Assembly (NCBI RefSeq): GCF_900115175.1
Contig: NZ_FOYV01000001.1
Coordinates: 186,001-250,000, forward strand
Reading direction: 5' to 3'
DNA from: Marinobacter gudaonensis
GTDB taxonomy: Bacteria > Pseudomonadota > Gammaproteobacteria > Pseudomonadales > Oleiphilaceae
DNA length: 64,000 bases
This document shows positions 19,362 through 30,580 of the stretch, piece after piece. The notes under the pieces were generated by a model that saw only the letters and a list, made by a program, of their open reading frames with translations, was not told where the DNA came from and made no database searches. Position 1 is the stretch's first letter, and every line of letters begins with the position of its first letter. A program made the translations under genes and the position numbers.

Positions 19362-19458
19362 TGGCAAAATGTCCTGCAAGGGGATGGGGCTGCCGGAACC
19401 CTGTGGTAAACTCCTGCGTTTGCAATTGTGCCGTCTGCAGAAGCGAGCGATCCATTCT

Positions 19459-20142
19459 ATGAGGTTTCAGGCCCCGGAAAGTCTGTCCGAACAGATTGCC
19501 CAGCATCTTGGGCAGCGAATCATTACGCGGGATCTCAAGCCCGGTGAGCGTATTCAGGAACTCAAGGTAGCCGGCGAACTGAACGTTAGCCGAGGCTCCG
19601 TGCGCGAAGCCCTGCTGATTCTGGAGCGCCGGCACCTGATCGAGATATTCCCCCGGCGCGGCGCAGTGGTCTCCAGCCTGACGGTGGACAGCGTCAACAG
19701 CCTCTATGACATCTACATCGAGTTGCTGTGCATGCTCGGCAGAAAAGTTCTGGAGCGTCGTTCCGGGAGTGAACTGGGCGGCGTCATGGGACAGGTTCGG
19801 GAGGTGCAGGCGGTGATTGATGCCCTGAATGCTCCGGGTGCCGATGCCGCCGAACAGGTGATTGATGCCGGCTTCGGCGTGATGCGCTACGCCTACGGAC
19901 TGGTGGAAAACCCTTTCCTGGAAGAGACCCTGGAGAACTTTCGCCCCGCCATCAGCCGCACGTACTTTGTGGCCCTGGAGAACTTCCGCGACGAGATCGG
20001 CGAAACCGCCACCTTTTTCCGGCAGCTTGCAGAGGCCGCCGTCAGCGATGACATTGGCCGGCTTGAGGCCGTGATCCGGGCATTCGGCGAGCACCAGCGC
20101 CAGCAGGTACTGACCATTCTCCATCAGGAAGAGGGCGCCTGA
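19459..20142 (+). CDS. GntR-family (FCD) transcriptional regulator
   Basis: The 227-residue product has an N-terminal winged helix-turn-helix of the GntR type (IAQHLGQRIITRDLKPGERI, then LNVSRGSVREALLILERRHL) and a C-terminal all-helical FCD-like ligand domain. FadR/FCD proteins bind small carboxylic acids and release operator DNA. I chose the ATG at 19459, where the protein begins just before the DNA-binding domain; an upstream in-frame ATG at 19369 would add 30 residues without family similarity. It ends one base before smc, so the two are probably co-transcribed. The effector and targets are unknown. Confidence 0.85.
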   Translation: MRFQAPESLSEQIAQHLGQRIITRDLKPGERIQELKVAGELNVSRGSVREALLILERRHLIEIFPRRGAVVSSLTVDSVNSLYDIYIELLCMLGRKVLERRSGSELGGVMGQVREVQAVIDALNAPGADAAEQVIDAGFGVMRYAYGLVENPFLEETLENFRPAISRTYFVALENFRDEIGETATFFRQLAEAAVSDDIGRLEAVIRAFGEHQRQQVLTILHQEEGA

Positions 20143-20143
20143 G

Positions 20144-23100
20144 ATGCGGCTCAAGTCCATCAAGCTGTCGGGGTTCAAATCCTTCGTTGATCCCACCACG
20201 GTGCCTTTTCCCTCCAACATGACAGCTGTTGTGGGCCCCAACGGCTGTGGCAAGTCCAATATCATCGACGCCGTGCGCTGGGTCATGGGCGAGAGTTCCG
20301 CCAAGTACCTGCGGGGCGAGTCCATGACCGACGTCATTTTCAACGGCTCCAGTGCCCGCAAGCCAGTTGGGCAGGCGTCGATTGAACTGGTGTTCGATAA
20401 CAGCGATGGCTCGGCCCCGGGTGAGTTTGTCCGGTTCAATGAAATTTCCGTGCGTCGGCGGGTCTCCCGTGAGGGGCAGTCCGAGTATTTCCTGAACGGT
20501 TCCAAGTGCCGTCGCCGGGACATCACCGACTTGTTCCTGGGCACCGGTCTGGGGCCGCGTAGCTACGCCATTATCGAACAGGGCATGATTTCCCGGTTGA
20601 TTGAGGCCAAGCCGGAGGAACTGCGCATTTACATCGAGGAAGCGGCCGGCATTTCAAAATACAAGGAACGTCGTCGGGAAACCGAGAACCGCATCCGCCG
20701 GACCCAGGAAAACCTGGAACGCCTGACCGATCTGCGAGAAGAATTGCATCGGCAGCTTCAGCACCTTGAGCGTCAGGCTGCGGCAGCGGAAAAATACAAG
20801 GCCTACAAGCAGGACGAGCGCCAGAAAAAAGCCGAACTCACCGTCCTGCGGTGGCAATCCCTGGACAACGACCTCCAGGCCTGGCGGGGCAAGATCCGCG
20901 ACACCGAGCTGGAACTGGAAAAGTTGCTTACCGAGCGGGTGAGCCTGGAGACCTCCCTGGAGTCCCTCAGGGAAAGTCACCAGGACCGCACCGAGCATTT
21001 CAACCGTGCCCAGGCCCGTTACTACGAGGCCGGTGCCGACATTGCCCGTATTGAACAGAGCCTGGAACACCAGCGTGAGCGCAGCCGACAGATGGCGGCC
21101 GAGCTCGACCAGGCCCTGGCCAACCAGAGAGAGCTGTCCCGGGAGCTGGAACAGGACGAAGAGAAGCTGGCCGGCATCCAGGAAGAGCTCGACATGATGG
21201 AGCCTGAACAGGAAGCGCTAGCCATCCGCTCCGAGGAGTCCGGAGAGAAGCTTCAGCACGCCGAAGATGCCATGAGTGACTGGCAGCACCGGTGGGAGGA
21301 GTTCAGTGCCCGCTCCTCGGATGCGAGACGTCAGGCGGAACTGGCCCAGTCACGCATTCGTTCGCTGGAGGATGCAATAGAACAGCTGTTGGCTCGCCAG
21401 CGCAAGCTCCGGGATGAGCAGGAGCTACTGGAAGGCCAGATGGATCGTGCCGAGCTGGAGGGCCTGCTGGAGCAGCAGGAGACCCTGGAGTTGCAGCGGG
21501 AGGAAGCGGCCGAGCGTATTGCAACCATCCAGGATGAGCTTTACGAGGCCCGGCAGAACCAGAAGGAAGCCGAGCAGGCAGTCGCCGAGGAACGCCAGCG
21601 GGTGCAGAGCCTGAGGGCCTCCCTGGAGTCCCAACAGGCGTTGCTGGACGAACAGATGGGTGCCGGTGACGATGTGTTGCAAGGTTGGCTGTCCCGACAC
21701 GCCCTGAGCGACAGCCCCCGAGTGGCCAGTGAGCTCGACATTGAGGACGGCTGGGAATTTGCCGTGGAGCAGGTCATTGGGCGTTTTACCCAGGGGCTTT
21801 GCCTGCCGGACCTGAATTCGCTTGCCTCCTCGCTTGAGGAAGCGCCCCGGGGCCTGGCGTTGGTTGGCGGTGGGTCGTCTTCTGGTCGTGGTTCTGGAGG
21901 CCTGGCGGAAAAGGTCTCTGGTGTGCCGGCGCTGGCGGGTCTGCTCTCCGGTATCCGCGCCGTGGAAACCCTGTCAGAGGCACTTGGTATCCGATCGACG
22001 TTCCAGCCCGGCGAGAGTGTCATCACGCCTGACGGTGTCTGGATGTCCGCCGACTGGGTGTTGATGCCGGATTCCGATGCCGGCCAGGTGGGCGTGATCG
22101 AGCGCCAGAAAAAAGTCGCCGGGCTGTCCGAGCAGCTGAGCCAGGCGGAAGAAGCCCTGGAGTCGGCAACCGGGCGCCTGGAAGACCTTCAGGAGCGCGC
22201 AGAACGCTCCGAAGCGGCCCGTGACGACGCTCAGGCCCGCCTCGGTGAGTGCGATCGGGAGCTGAGCACCCTGACGTCCCGGGTCAGTGGCCTGAAGGCG
22301 AGGGCGGAACAAATTGACGCCCGGCTGCAGCGCATCCGGGAAGATCTGTCGGATGTGGACGACAGCGTTTCTGGCCAGAAGGAGAGCCTGCAGGACGCCC
22401 GTGAGGAATGGCAGCAGGCGCTGGCGGCGAGTGAAGACAGCGATGAGGAAAAGGAGCGGTTGCTGGAGCAGCGTGATGGTCTTCGGGAAAACCTGGACCG
22501 CTTGCGCCAGGAGGCCCGCCACGATCGAGACCATGCCCATCAGTTGCAACTGCAACTGCAGTCCCTGAACAGCCAGCGTGATGGCCTGAGACAGACCATC
22601 GACCGCATGCAGCTCCAGAAAGAACGGATCGATGAGCGCCTGGAGATTTTGCGGGAGTCCCGCGAGAGCGCCGAGGAGCCTATCGAAGACCTGCAGATGC
22701 AGCTGGAGGGGTTGCTGGACCGTCGCCTTGCCGAAGAAGAAAAACTGTCCGCCGCCCGGGACGCCCTGGAGGACACTGACCGGGAAGTCCGGGAGAAAGA
22801 GCAGGGTCGGAGCCGTACCGACCATCAGATCCAGGACGTCCGTTCGCGCCTGGAAAAACTGAAGATGGAATCCCAGGCCCTGGAAATCCGTTCCGGCAAC
22901 CACATCGATCAGCTCAAGGAGCTGGATGTCAGACTGCAGGATGTGCTGGAGCAGTTGCCCGAGGGCGCCAACGAGAAAGACTGGGCCGAGGAGCTGGAGC
23001 GCATTGGTAGCCGGATCCAGCGTCTCGGCGCCATCAACCTGGCCGCCATCGAAGAGTACCAGGTGCAGAGCGAGCGCAAGACCTACCTCGATGAGCAGCA

Positions 23101-23638
23101 CGAAGATCTGATGGAGGCGCTGGAAACCCTCGATAACGCCATTCGCAAGATCGATCGCGAGACTCGACAGCGCTTCAAGGAAACCTTTGACCAGGTGAAT
23201 GGCGGCCTACAGGCGCTGTTTCCAAAAGTGTTCGGTGGTGGCAATGCCTACCTGGAATTGACCGGCGAGGATCTTCTGGAAACCGGGGTTGCCATCATGG
23301 CGCGTCCCCCGGGCAAGAAGAACAGCACCATCCACCTGCTATCGGGCGGCGAGAAAGCTCTGACCGCCATCGCCCTGGTATTCTCGATCTTCCAGCTGAA
23401 CCCCGCGCCTTTCTGTATGCTGGACGAGGTGGATGCGCCGCTGGACGACGCCAACGTTGGCCGTTACGCCAATATGGTCAAGGAGATGTCCAAACAGGTG
23501 CAGTTCATCTACATTACCCACAACAAGATTGCCATGGAGATGGCCGACCAGCTGATGGGCGTCACCATGCATGAGCCCGGGTGTTCCAGGCTGGTCTCGG
23601 TGGATGTGGACGAGGCGGCAGCGCTGGCGGAAGCATAA
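20144..23638 (+). CDS. smc: Chromosome segregation protein SMC
   Basis: ATPase of the bacterial condensin that, with ScpA and ScpB (both in this window), compacts and separates chromosomes. In 1164 residues: Walker A GPNGCGKS at 31-38, long Glu/Gln/Arg-rich coiled coils at about 165-500 and 660-1000, and a glycine-rich hinge in between (about 505-655). The ABC signature is LSGGEKA (1066-1072) and the Walker B aspartate is D1094 in MLDEVDAPLDD. It is a full-length SMC, not MukB or Rad50. The GntR gene upstream and zipA downstream reproduce a known gammaproteobacterial order. Confidence 0.97.
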   Translation: MRLKSIKLSGFKSFVDPTTVPFPSNMTAVVGPNGCGKSNIIDAVRWVMGESSAKYLRGESMTDVIFNGSSARKPVGQASIELVFDNSDGSAPGEFVRFNEISVRRRVSREGQSEYFLNGSKCRRRDITDLFLGTGLGPRSYAIIEQGMISRLIEAKPEELRIYIEEAAGISKYKERRRETENRIRRTQENLERLTDLREELHRQLQHLERQAAAAEKYKAYKQDERQKKAELTVLRWQSLDNDLQAWRGKIRDTELELEKLLTERVSLETSLESLRESHQDRTEHFNRAQARYYEAGADIARIEQSLEHQRERSRQMAAELDQALANQRELSRELEQDEEKLAGIQEELDMMEPEQEALAIRSEESGEKLQHAEDAMSDWQHRWEEFSARSSDARRQAELAQSRIRSLEDAIEQLLARQRKLRDEQELLEGQMDRAELEGLLEQQETLELQREEAAERIATIQDELYEARQNQKEAEQAVAEERQRVQSLRASLESQQALLDEQMGAGDDVLQGWLSRHALSDSPRVASELDIEDGWEFAVEQVIGRFTQGLCLPDLNSLASSLEEAPRGLALVGGGSSSGRGSGGLAEKVSGVPALAGLLSGIRAVETLSEALGIRSTFQPGESVITPDGVWMSADWVLMPDSDAGQVGVIERQKKVAGLSEQLSQAEEALESATGRLEDLQERAERSEAARDDAQARLGECDRELSTLTSRVSGLKARAEQIDARLQRIREDLSDVDDSVSGQKESLQDAREEWQQALAASEDSDEEKERLLEQRDGLRENLDRLRQEARHDRDHAHQLQLQLQSLNSQRDGLRQTIDRMQLQKERIDERLEILRESRESAEEPIEDLQMQLEGLLDRRLAEEEKLSAARDALEDTDREVREKEQGRSRTDHQIQDVRSRLEKLKMESQALEIRSGNHIDQLKELDVRLQDVLEQLPEGANEKDWAEELERIGSRIQRLGAINLAAIEEYQVQSERKTYLDEQHEDLMEALETLDNAIRKIDRETRQRFKETFDQVNGGLQALFPKVFGGGNAYLELTGEDLLETGVAIMARPPGKKNSTIHLLSGGEKALTAIALVFSIFQLNPAPFCMLDEVDAPLDDANVGRYANMVKEMSKQVQFIYITHNKIAMEMADQLMGVTMHEPGCSRLVSVDVDEAAALAEA

Positions 23639-23760
23639 GGCTGGTCACTGGCGCGCCAACCATGACAATAACGCCATCAAGGCCCGGTGTGCGTTGTATT
23701 CATTACGGGCTTTTCTTAGAGTAGCAACGTTACGGGATCTGCAAACAGGACAGCAGCACT

Positions 23761-24882
23761 ATGTCACTTAGGGAATGGTTAATTGCCATCGGTACCCTGC
23801 TTATCATCGGCATTGTTTTGGACGGACTGCGCCGCATGCGTCGTGCCCGTAAGGAATCCATGGCGATTTCGTCGGGCATGGGCGCCGACGACCTGGAAGA
23901 TTCGCCACTGGATGATGAATACAACCCTGAACTTCCAAACGGCGGTGCCCGCACGATTTCCCGGGATACACTCGAAGAGCGGGGTTATGTGAAACGGGAA
24001 AAATCCAGCCGGTTTGGTGCTCCCAAGCCCAAACCCACGCGTCCTGTCACTGCGCCGGCGGGGAAACCCCAAGAATCCGGGCTGTCGTCCGAACCAGGCG
24101 ATCAGAGCGATGATGTACCGGACTATCCGCTGACGAGCCGGGAGCCCGACGACACCGAGCCAGAATCCGGTTGGGGGGCGGTGGAGAGTTCTGTTGACGA
24201 TGCTGCTGAGACTGCTCGCAGGAGCGATACGGGGGACGACGTCGAGGGCGATGAAGGTATCGTCGGTGAGCCCAGGGTTGTGGGGTCCGGTGGCGGAACT
24301 GCCGCGCCCCAAGCCCGCAAAGCGGCACCTGAGCCCGAAGCGGAGGCGGTACCACCAACGGTAACCACGGAAGTAGAAGAAGATACCGCAAGGCGAGCGC
24401 CCTCGCGCCGTGAAAGGGGGCAGCCGCTGGCGGGGGCCAATCGTCCCGAGGCCAGGGAAGTGGTCGTGATCAACGTCCTCGCCCGTAAAGGGGAAGAATT
24501 CAAGGGTCTGGCCCTGAAAAAGCTGTTCGAGGCTTGCGGTCTGGAGCACGGGGACATGGACATCTACCATCGGCACGAACAGGCGGATACCACCAGCCCG
24601 GTGCAGTTCAGCGTTGCCAATGCAGTGGAGCCGGGCACCTTCAAGCCCGAGGATATGCCTGCCATGGCAACGCCTGGCATCAGTTTCTTCATGAGCCTGC
24701 CAGGGCCGTCGAACGCGATGCAGGCGTTTGATTTTATGCTCGAGACGGCCCAGTGCGTGGTTCGCAACCTTGGTGGTGAGCTAAAGGACGAGCGCCGCAG
24801 TGTGATGACACCCCAGACCATAGAGCACTGTCGCCAGAGGATCCGGGAATTCGAACGCAAGCAGCGCTCCAAGAAGGCGTGA
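23761..24882 (+). CDS. zipA: Cell division protein ZipA
   Basis: Inner-membrane protein that tethers FtsZ to the membrane and helps assemble the divisome. The N-terminal anchor is at residues 5-22 (EWLIAIGTLLIIGIVLDGL), followed by a short basic stretch. A long Pro/Glu/Asp/Ala-rich flexible linker runs from about 35 to 225. The C-terminal FtsZ-binding domain (about 230-370) contains VVINVLARKGEEFKGLAL and FFMSLPGPSNAMQAFDFML. The 373-residue length and position between smc and ligA are typical. A terminator follows at 24920-24945. Confidence 0.95.
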   Translation: MSLREWLIAIGTLLIIGIVLDGLRRMRRARKESMAISSGMGADDLEDSPLDDEYNPELPNGGARTISRDTLEERGYVKREKSSRFGAPKPKPTRPVTAPAGKPQESGLSSEPGDQSDDVPDYPLTSREPDDTEPESGWGAVESSVDDAAETARRSDTGDDVEGDEGIVGEPRVVGSGGGTAAPQARKAAPEPEAEAVPPTVTTEVEEDTARRAPSRRERGQPLAGANRPEAREVVVINVLARKGEEFKGLALKKLFEACGLEHGDMDIYHRHEQADTTSPVQFSVANAVEPGTFKPEDMPAMATPGISFFMSLPGPSNAMQAFDFMLETAQCVVRNLGGELKDERRSVMTPQTIEHCRQRIREFERKQRSKKA

Positions 24883-24902
24883 GCCCGGGCAAACCCTGAT
24901 GA

Positions 24903-27005
<2,103 letters not shown>

Positions 27006-27138
27006 CCGAATCTGAGAACTCGCGCAGATCCACTGCGGAGCAAATTGGCTACCATGGCGTTGTTCTGTAACGGTGTGTAAACCGCCCGGTTTCCGTGGGG
27101 CGGTCGCCGCCATAACAACAACGTAAACGGATTTCTTC

Positions 27139-29880
27139 ATGGGCGCCGATCTCTCCCCTCGCATGTCTCCTGTTCACCGTATTGCCGTTGCTTTCCTCAT
27201 CGTGGTGGGGCTTGCCGGATGTAAAACAGAGAAAGATCCCGACCAGCCCACCATCCTGGGCGTGCCGCCCACATCTGCTTACCTTGGCGTTGAGTACTAC
27301 TACAATTTCGGCGCCTACGGGGGCGAAGGCATTCTCGATTATTCGCTCACCAACGCCCCGTCCTGGCTGGCCCTGGAAGACACCAGTAACAAGGCCCGTC
27401 AGGGCATTATCATGCGAGGAGTTCCCGGGCTCACCGGGGGCAGCCGAGGAGAGGCGGATCTCGGCAAGACCACCGGGATCAACCTGGTAACCACCGATGG
27501 CTCCAGCTTCGGCACCCAGCCGTTCGATATCGATGTCAAACAGAACCTGGTGTCGCTTGAAGTGGAGGCGTTCAAGGAAGGCGAGAGTGGATCTTCCAGC
27601 GCCAGCAGCCAGAACCACTGCACGCTCCCCGACCTGTCAACGAAAGGCGAGCACACCTTTACCATCAATCTCTACAACGATGACGGCTCGGTATCGGGCA
27701 CTCAGGATGTTACCGCCACCACACGGCGAGTGTATGCCAAGGTGCTGCTGGACAAGCCCTCGGTTACCCGGGTGGCCATCGCCTTTGAGCTTCGCTCGGA
27801 ATACGACGCCACCAACTGCGAACAGGGCTTCAACCCGCCGCACCAGAACTGTGACCACAGCGCGGCCAACCTGGGTGATGCCATTCCGGGTAAGGATATT
27901 GTCGGGTTGGGCAGCGGCAGCCTGCCGCCCCGGGCGGAATCCGAGCAGCGGGAAATCGATTATGTAACTTATGAGCAGGATGAAAACGGCTTTTACACGC
28001 GGGGAGTGATAACGCTCGAGCCGGGTATTACTGAATGCTACATCCCGCTTGAGGTGATTGATGATAGTTTTCCGGAACAGGCAGAGTCCCTCGAACTGGC
28101 CCTGACCGAGGTGCGCTCCGGGCTGGCCGGTCTGGGCAGCTCCAACGAGGGTATCGATATCAATCTCTCGATTGAGGATAACGAGCCATCGCTGGCCCTG
28201 GAAACGGTCAACGGTGGGGTACGGGATGCCCTGAACGTGGGTGGTGTCCGTGAATACGTGGCCAGACTGAGTGGTGAACGGGACCGGACCATTTACGCCA
28301 AACTGACCGACACGGAAGATTCCTCCGCCCGCCTGAGCTCGGAATTCGTTATCGAGCGGCGGGAAGGCAGTAACTGGGTGGAAAACGATGAACTGGTGTT
28401 TCCGGAGGGGACCAACGAGGTGCCGTTCCGGATTCGCGTGCCTGAGGGCAGTTACTCGAACCCCGACTTTGTTGACCGGTTTATCCTGTTGGGCATCAAC
28501 AGCGATTACCAGGCCGGGCGGGAGGATTACGCCCGGGCCCAGTCCGAGAACCTGATTCGCATAAGCCTGAATCAGCTGACGTCGCCACTGGTGCTGAACA
28601 ATGGCGACGGCTTTGTGGCCACGGATTTCGCCATGGGGCATAACGGCCGAAGTTTCGTGGCAGGGTACGATAGCCAGGACAACGACCGGGTGCAGGTACG
28701 GATCTACGATCAGCGCGGCAGCCAGCTTCAGCAGGTTGCTGTGTCATCTGCCGGCGACAGCCTGGTTGAGCCGGCTGCGGTTATCAGTACGGTGCGGCGG
28801 AAGGTCTCGGAGGGCGATACCAAAGTCGACCGGTTCGAATTCATTGTGTCCTACAGCACCGACCAACCGGTTGCCGGCACCAGCCAACAGGGAGCAGTGG
28901 ATGCGGTAACCTCGCTCTACTGGTACGACAGCGCTAGTAACGGCGGCGAATACGTCGAAACCTGGACAACACGGACCGGCACGTCGGGAAATGACCATGT
29001 GCGATGGGCGGGTATCGACGAGGAGGGCGGTTATGTGGTGCTGGCGGGCGAAACCGATGGCACCTTTGAAGGCCAGACCGCAGCCGGCGGTGTAGACAGT
29101 TTCCTTCAACGAATTGATACAGAACTGGATGGCAATTCCCAGGTGCCGGTGGTGGCCTGGACCCGTCAGGCCGGCTCAGGTAACAACGACCAGGTGGCGG
29201 GTGGCAGCACTGAGACGGTGACCCCCTTGCTGTTCGGCTCCGCGTCCGGCTCCGTGGGCGGCGCTCCGGTAATTGGTGGCATTGATGCTTTCTTCTACAA
29301 CACCCAGAGTGGCAGCGGCAATCTGAACGTGTATCAGGTGGGGTCAGACGCCGATGAACCAGTCTCTGATGGCCTGCTGTTCGGCAATCTGCTCTGGCTG
29401 ACCGGCAGCAGCACCGGCCTCTATGGGGTCTCGAACCCTGACGAGGGCGACCCGGAACTGACCCGTGAACAGGCCAGCAGCGATGCCGGATTCCTGCTGG
29501 GTTACTCCACCATCGGGCAGGTGCGACAGGCGTTCTCGCTGAACGATGACAATGACACGGCAACGGAGCAACTGCGGGCATTGGCCGGATTCGATGGCGA
29601 TCTGGTGGTTGCCGGGAACTCGGACGGCGATTTCGCCAGCCAGGCAGCCACTTCCGGCCAGAAACAGGCGATCATTGCCCGCCTGCCGGTGGCCACGAAT
29701 ACCAATACTGGCAGCGCTGCTTTCCGAAACTGGCGTTATCAGCTGGCAGCAGACAATTCCGGATTCCTGGCCGTGCAAACCTATCGGGATGATGAAATCG
29801 TAACGCTGGCCCGGCTGGGTAGTGATTGGCGCTTGCTGGTGTTCAGCCCGGAGGGGCAGTTGCTGACGCCCTTGCCCTAA
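27139..29880 (+). CDS. Large lipoprotein with Calx-beta and beta-propeller-like regions
   Basis: The product is 913 residues. A basic, hydrophobic leader ends in the lipobox VGLAGC with the lipidated cysteine at C28; the next residue is Lys, so outer-membrane sorting is expected. After the leader comes an immunoglobulin-like region (about 40-135, LGVEYYYNFGAYGGEG). Residues about 200-360 resemble a Calx-beta domain, ending EDNEPSLALE, and a second similar segment follows to about 470. From about 485 to the end, strands with the pattern VVLAGETDGTFEGQ and LVVAGNSDGDFASQ, plus GGxDSF/GGIDAFF turns, resemble SBBP-type propeller repeats. Role unknown: surface adhesion, calcium binding or matrix are guesses. 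It interlocks its stop codon with the convergent CBS gene. Confidence 0.75.
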   Translation: MGADLSPRMSPVHRIAVAFLIVVGLAGCKTEKDPDQPTILGVPPTSAYLGVEYYYNFGAYGGEGILDYSLTNAPSWLALEDTSNKARQGIIMRGVPGLTGGSRGEADLGKTTGINLVTTDGSSFGTQPFDIDVKQNLVSLEVEAFKEGESGSSSASSQNHCTLPDLSTKGEHTFTINLYNDDGSVSGTQDVTATTRRVYAKVLLDKPSVTRVAIAFELRSEYDATNCEQGFNPPHQNCDHSAANLGDAIPGKDIVGLGSGSLPPRAESEQREIDYVTYEQDENGFYTRGVITLEPGITECYIPLEVIDDSFPEQAESLELALTEVRSGLAGLGSSNEGIDINLSIEDNEPSLALETVNGGVRDALNVGGVREYVARLSGERDRTIYAKLTDTEDSSARLSSEFVIERREGSNWVENDELVFPEGTNEVPFRIRVPEGSYSNPDFVDRFILLGINSDYQAGREDYARAQSENLIRISLNQLTSPLVLNNGDGFVATDFAMGHNGRSFVAGYDSQDNDRVQVRIYDQRGSQLQQVAVSSAGDSLVEPAAVISTVRRKVSEGDTKVDRFEFIVSYSTDQPVAGTSQQGAVDAVTSLYWYDSASNGGEYVETWTTRTGTSGNDHVRWAGIDEEGGYVVLAGETDGTFEGQTAAGGVDSFLQRIDTELDGNSQVPVVAWTRQAGSGNNDQVAGGSTETVTPLLFGSASGSVGGAPVIGGIDAFFYNTQSGSGNLNVYQVGSDADEPVSDGLLFGNLLWLTGSSTGLYGVSNPDEGDPELTREQASSDAGFLLGYSTIGQVRQAFSLNDDNDTATEQLRALAGFDGDLVVAGNSDGDFASQAATSGQKQAIIARLPVATNTNTGSAAFRNWRYQLAADNSGFLAVQTYRDDEIVTLARLGSDWRLLVFSPEGQLLTPLP

Positions 29881-30509
29881 ACAGTGCCCTCGTGGCGGCC
29901 GGCGTTGGCATACAGACGCAGGTAATCTGTGCTGGTTACGATACCAGAGGCGACACCCCGTTCATCAACAACCAGGGCGGCGTTCAACTGATGTGCCAGC
30001 ATCAGCCTGGCCAATTGATGGGCGTCGGTTTCCGGGGAGGCGGTGAGAAAGGCCGGCAGCTCGATATGAACAAAGGTCTGGCTCATGGCATCGCCCTGGT
30101 TTTCGTGCAGCCACGCCAGGAGCCAACGCAGGTCGATCAGGCCCGCCACATTCTCGTCAGCGGTAATGACAAGATGGTGAACCTGATGTTCATCCATGAC
30201 TGACAGGGCCTCGGAAATGGTTGCCGTTGCTGGCAGGCGGTAGAGAGCGGGTGAGGCAATCTCCGAGACTGGCAGATACGGGCGCTGTTCCCGGCGCTCT
30301 CCGGCGGCTGCGGCGCCATACTCCTGCAGGGCTCGGTAGCGGCCCGCATTGGCTGCTGCCTGGAACTCGGCATCGGTGGCTTCGCTGCGGCCAGGGTTGA
30401 TGGCATGGGATTCCGTCAGCTCTGTCACGTCACCGACGCGCCTGGCCCGAAAGGCTTCCGGAAGCCGGGTTCCGACCGGTCGGCCCGGTTCGCTGACGAA
30501 TATGGACAT
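29877..30509 (-). CDS. CBS-domain protein
   Basis: The 210-residue soluble protein has a hydrophilic N-terminal region (1-75), then a pair of CBS motifs. The first is about 85-135 (LPATATISEALSVMDEHQVHHLVIT), the second about 150-205 (TDAHQLARLMLAHQLNAALVVDE, then GIVTSTDYLRLYA). CBS pairs bind adenosine nucleotides or similar ligands and usually regulate another domain; here none is attached. The stop codon interlocks by four bases with that of the convergent lipoprotein gene. Partner and ligand are unknown. Confidence 0.85.
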   Translation of the reverse strand: MSIFVSEPGRPVGTRLPEAFRARRVGDVTELTESHAINPGRSEATDAEFQAAANAGRYRALQEYGAAAAGERREQRPYLPVSEIASPALYRLPATATISEALSVMDEHQVHHLVITADENVAGLIDLRWLLAWLHENQGDAMSQTFVHIELPAFLTASPETDAHQLARLMLAHQLNAALVVDERGVASGIVTSTDYLRLYANAGRHEGTV

Positions 30510-30580
30510 GGACTGTCTCCGTAAACAGGTTTCTATAGCCGTTTATCGGCCATCGCAGCACATTCTCCAGTGAAAGTTTA

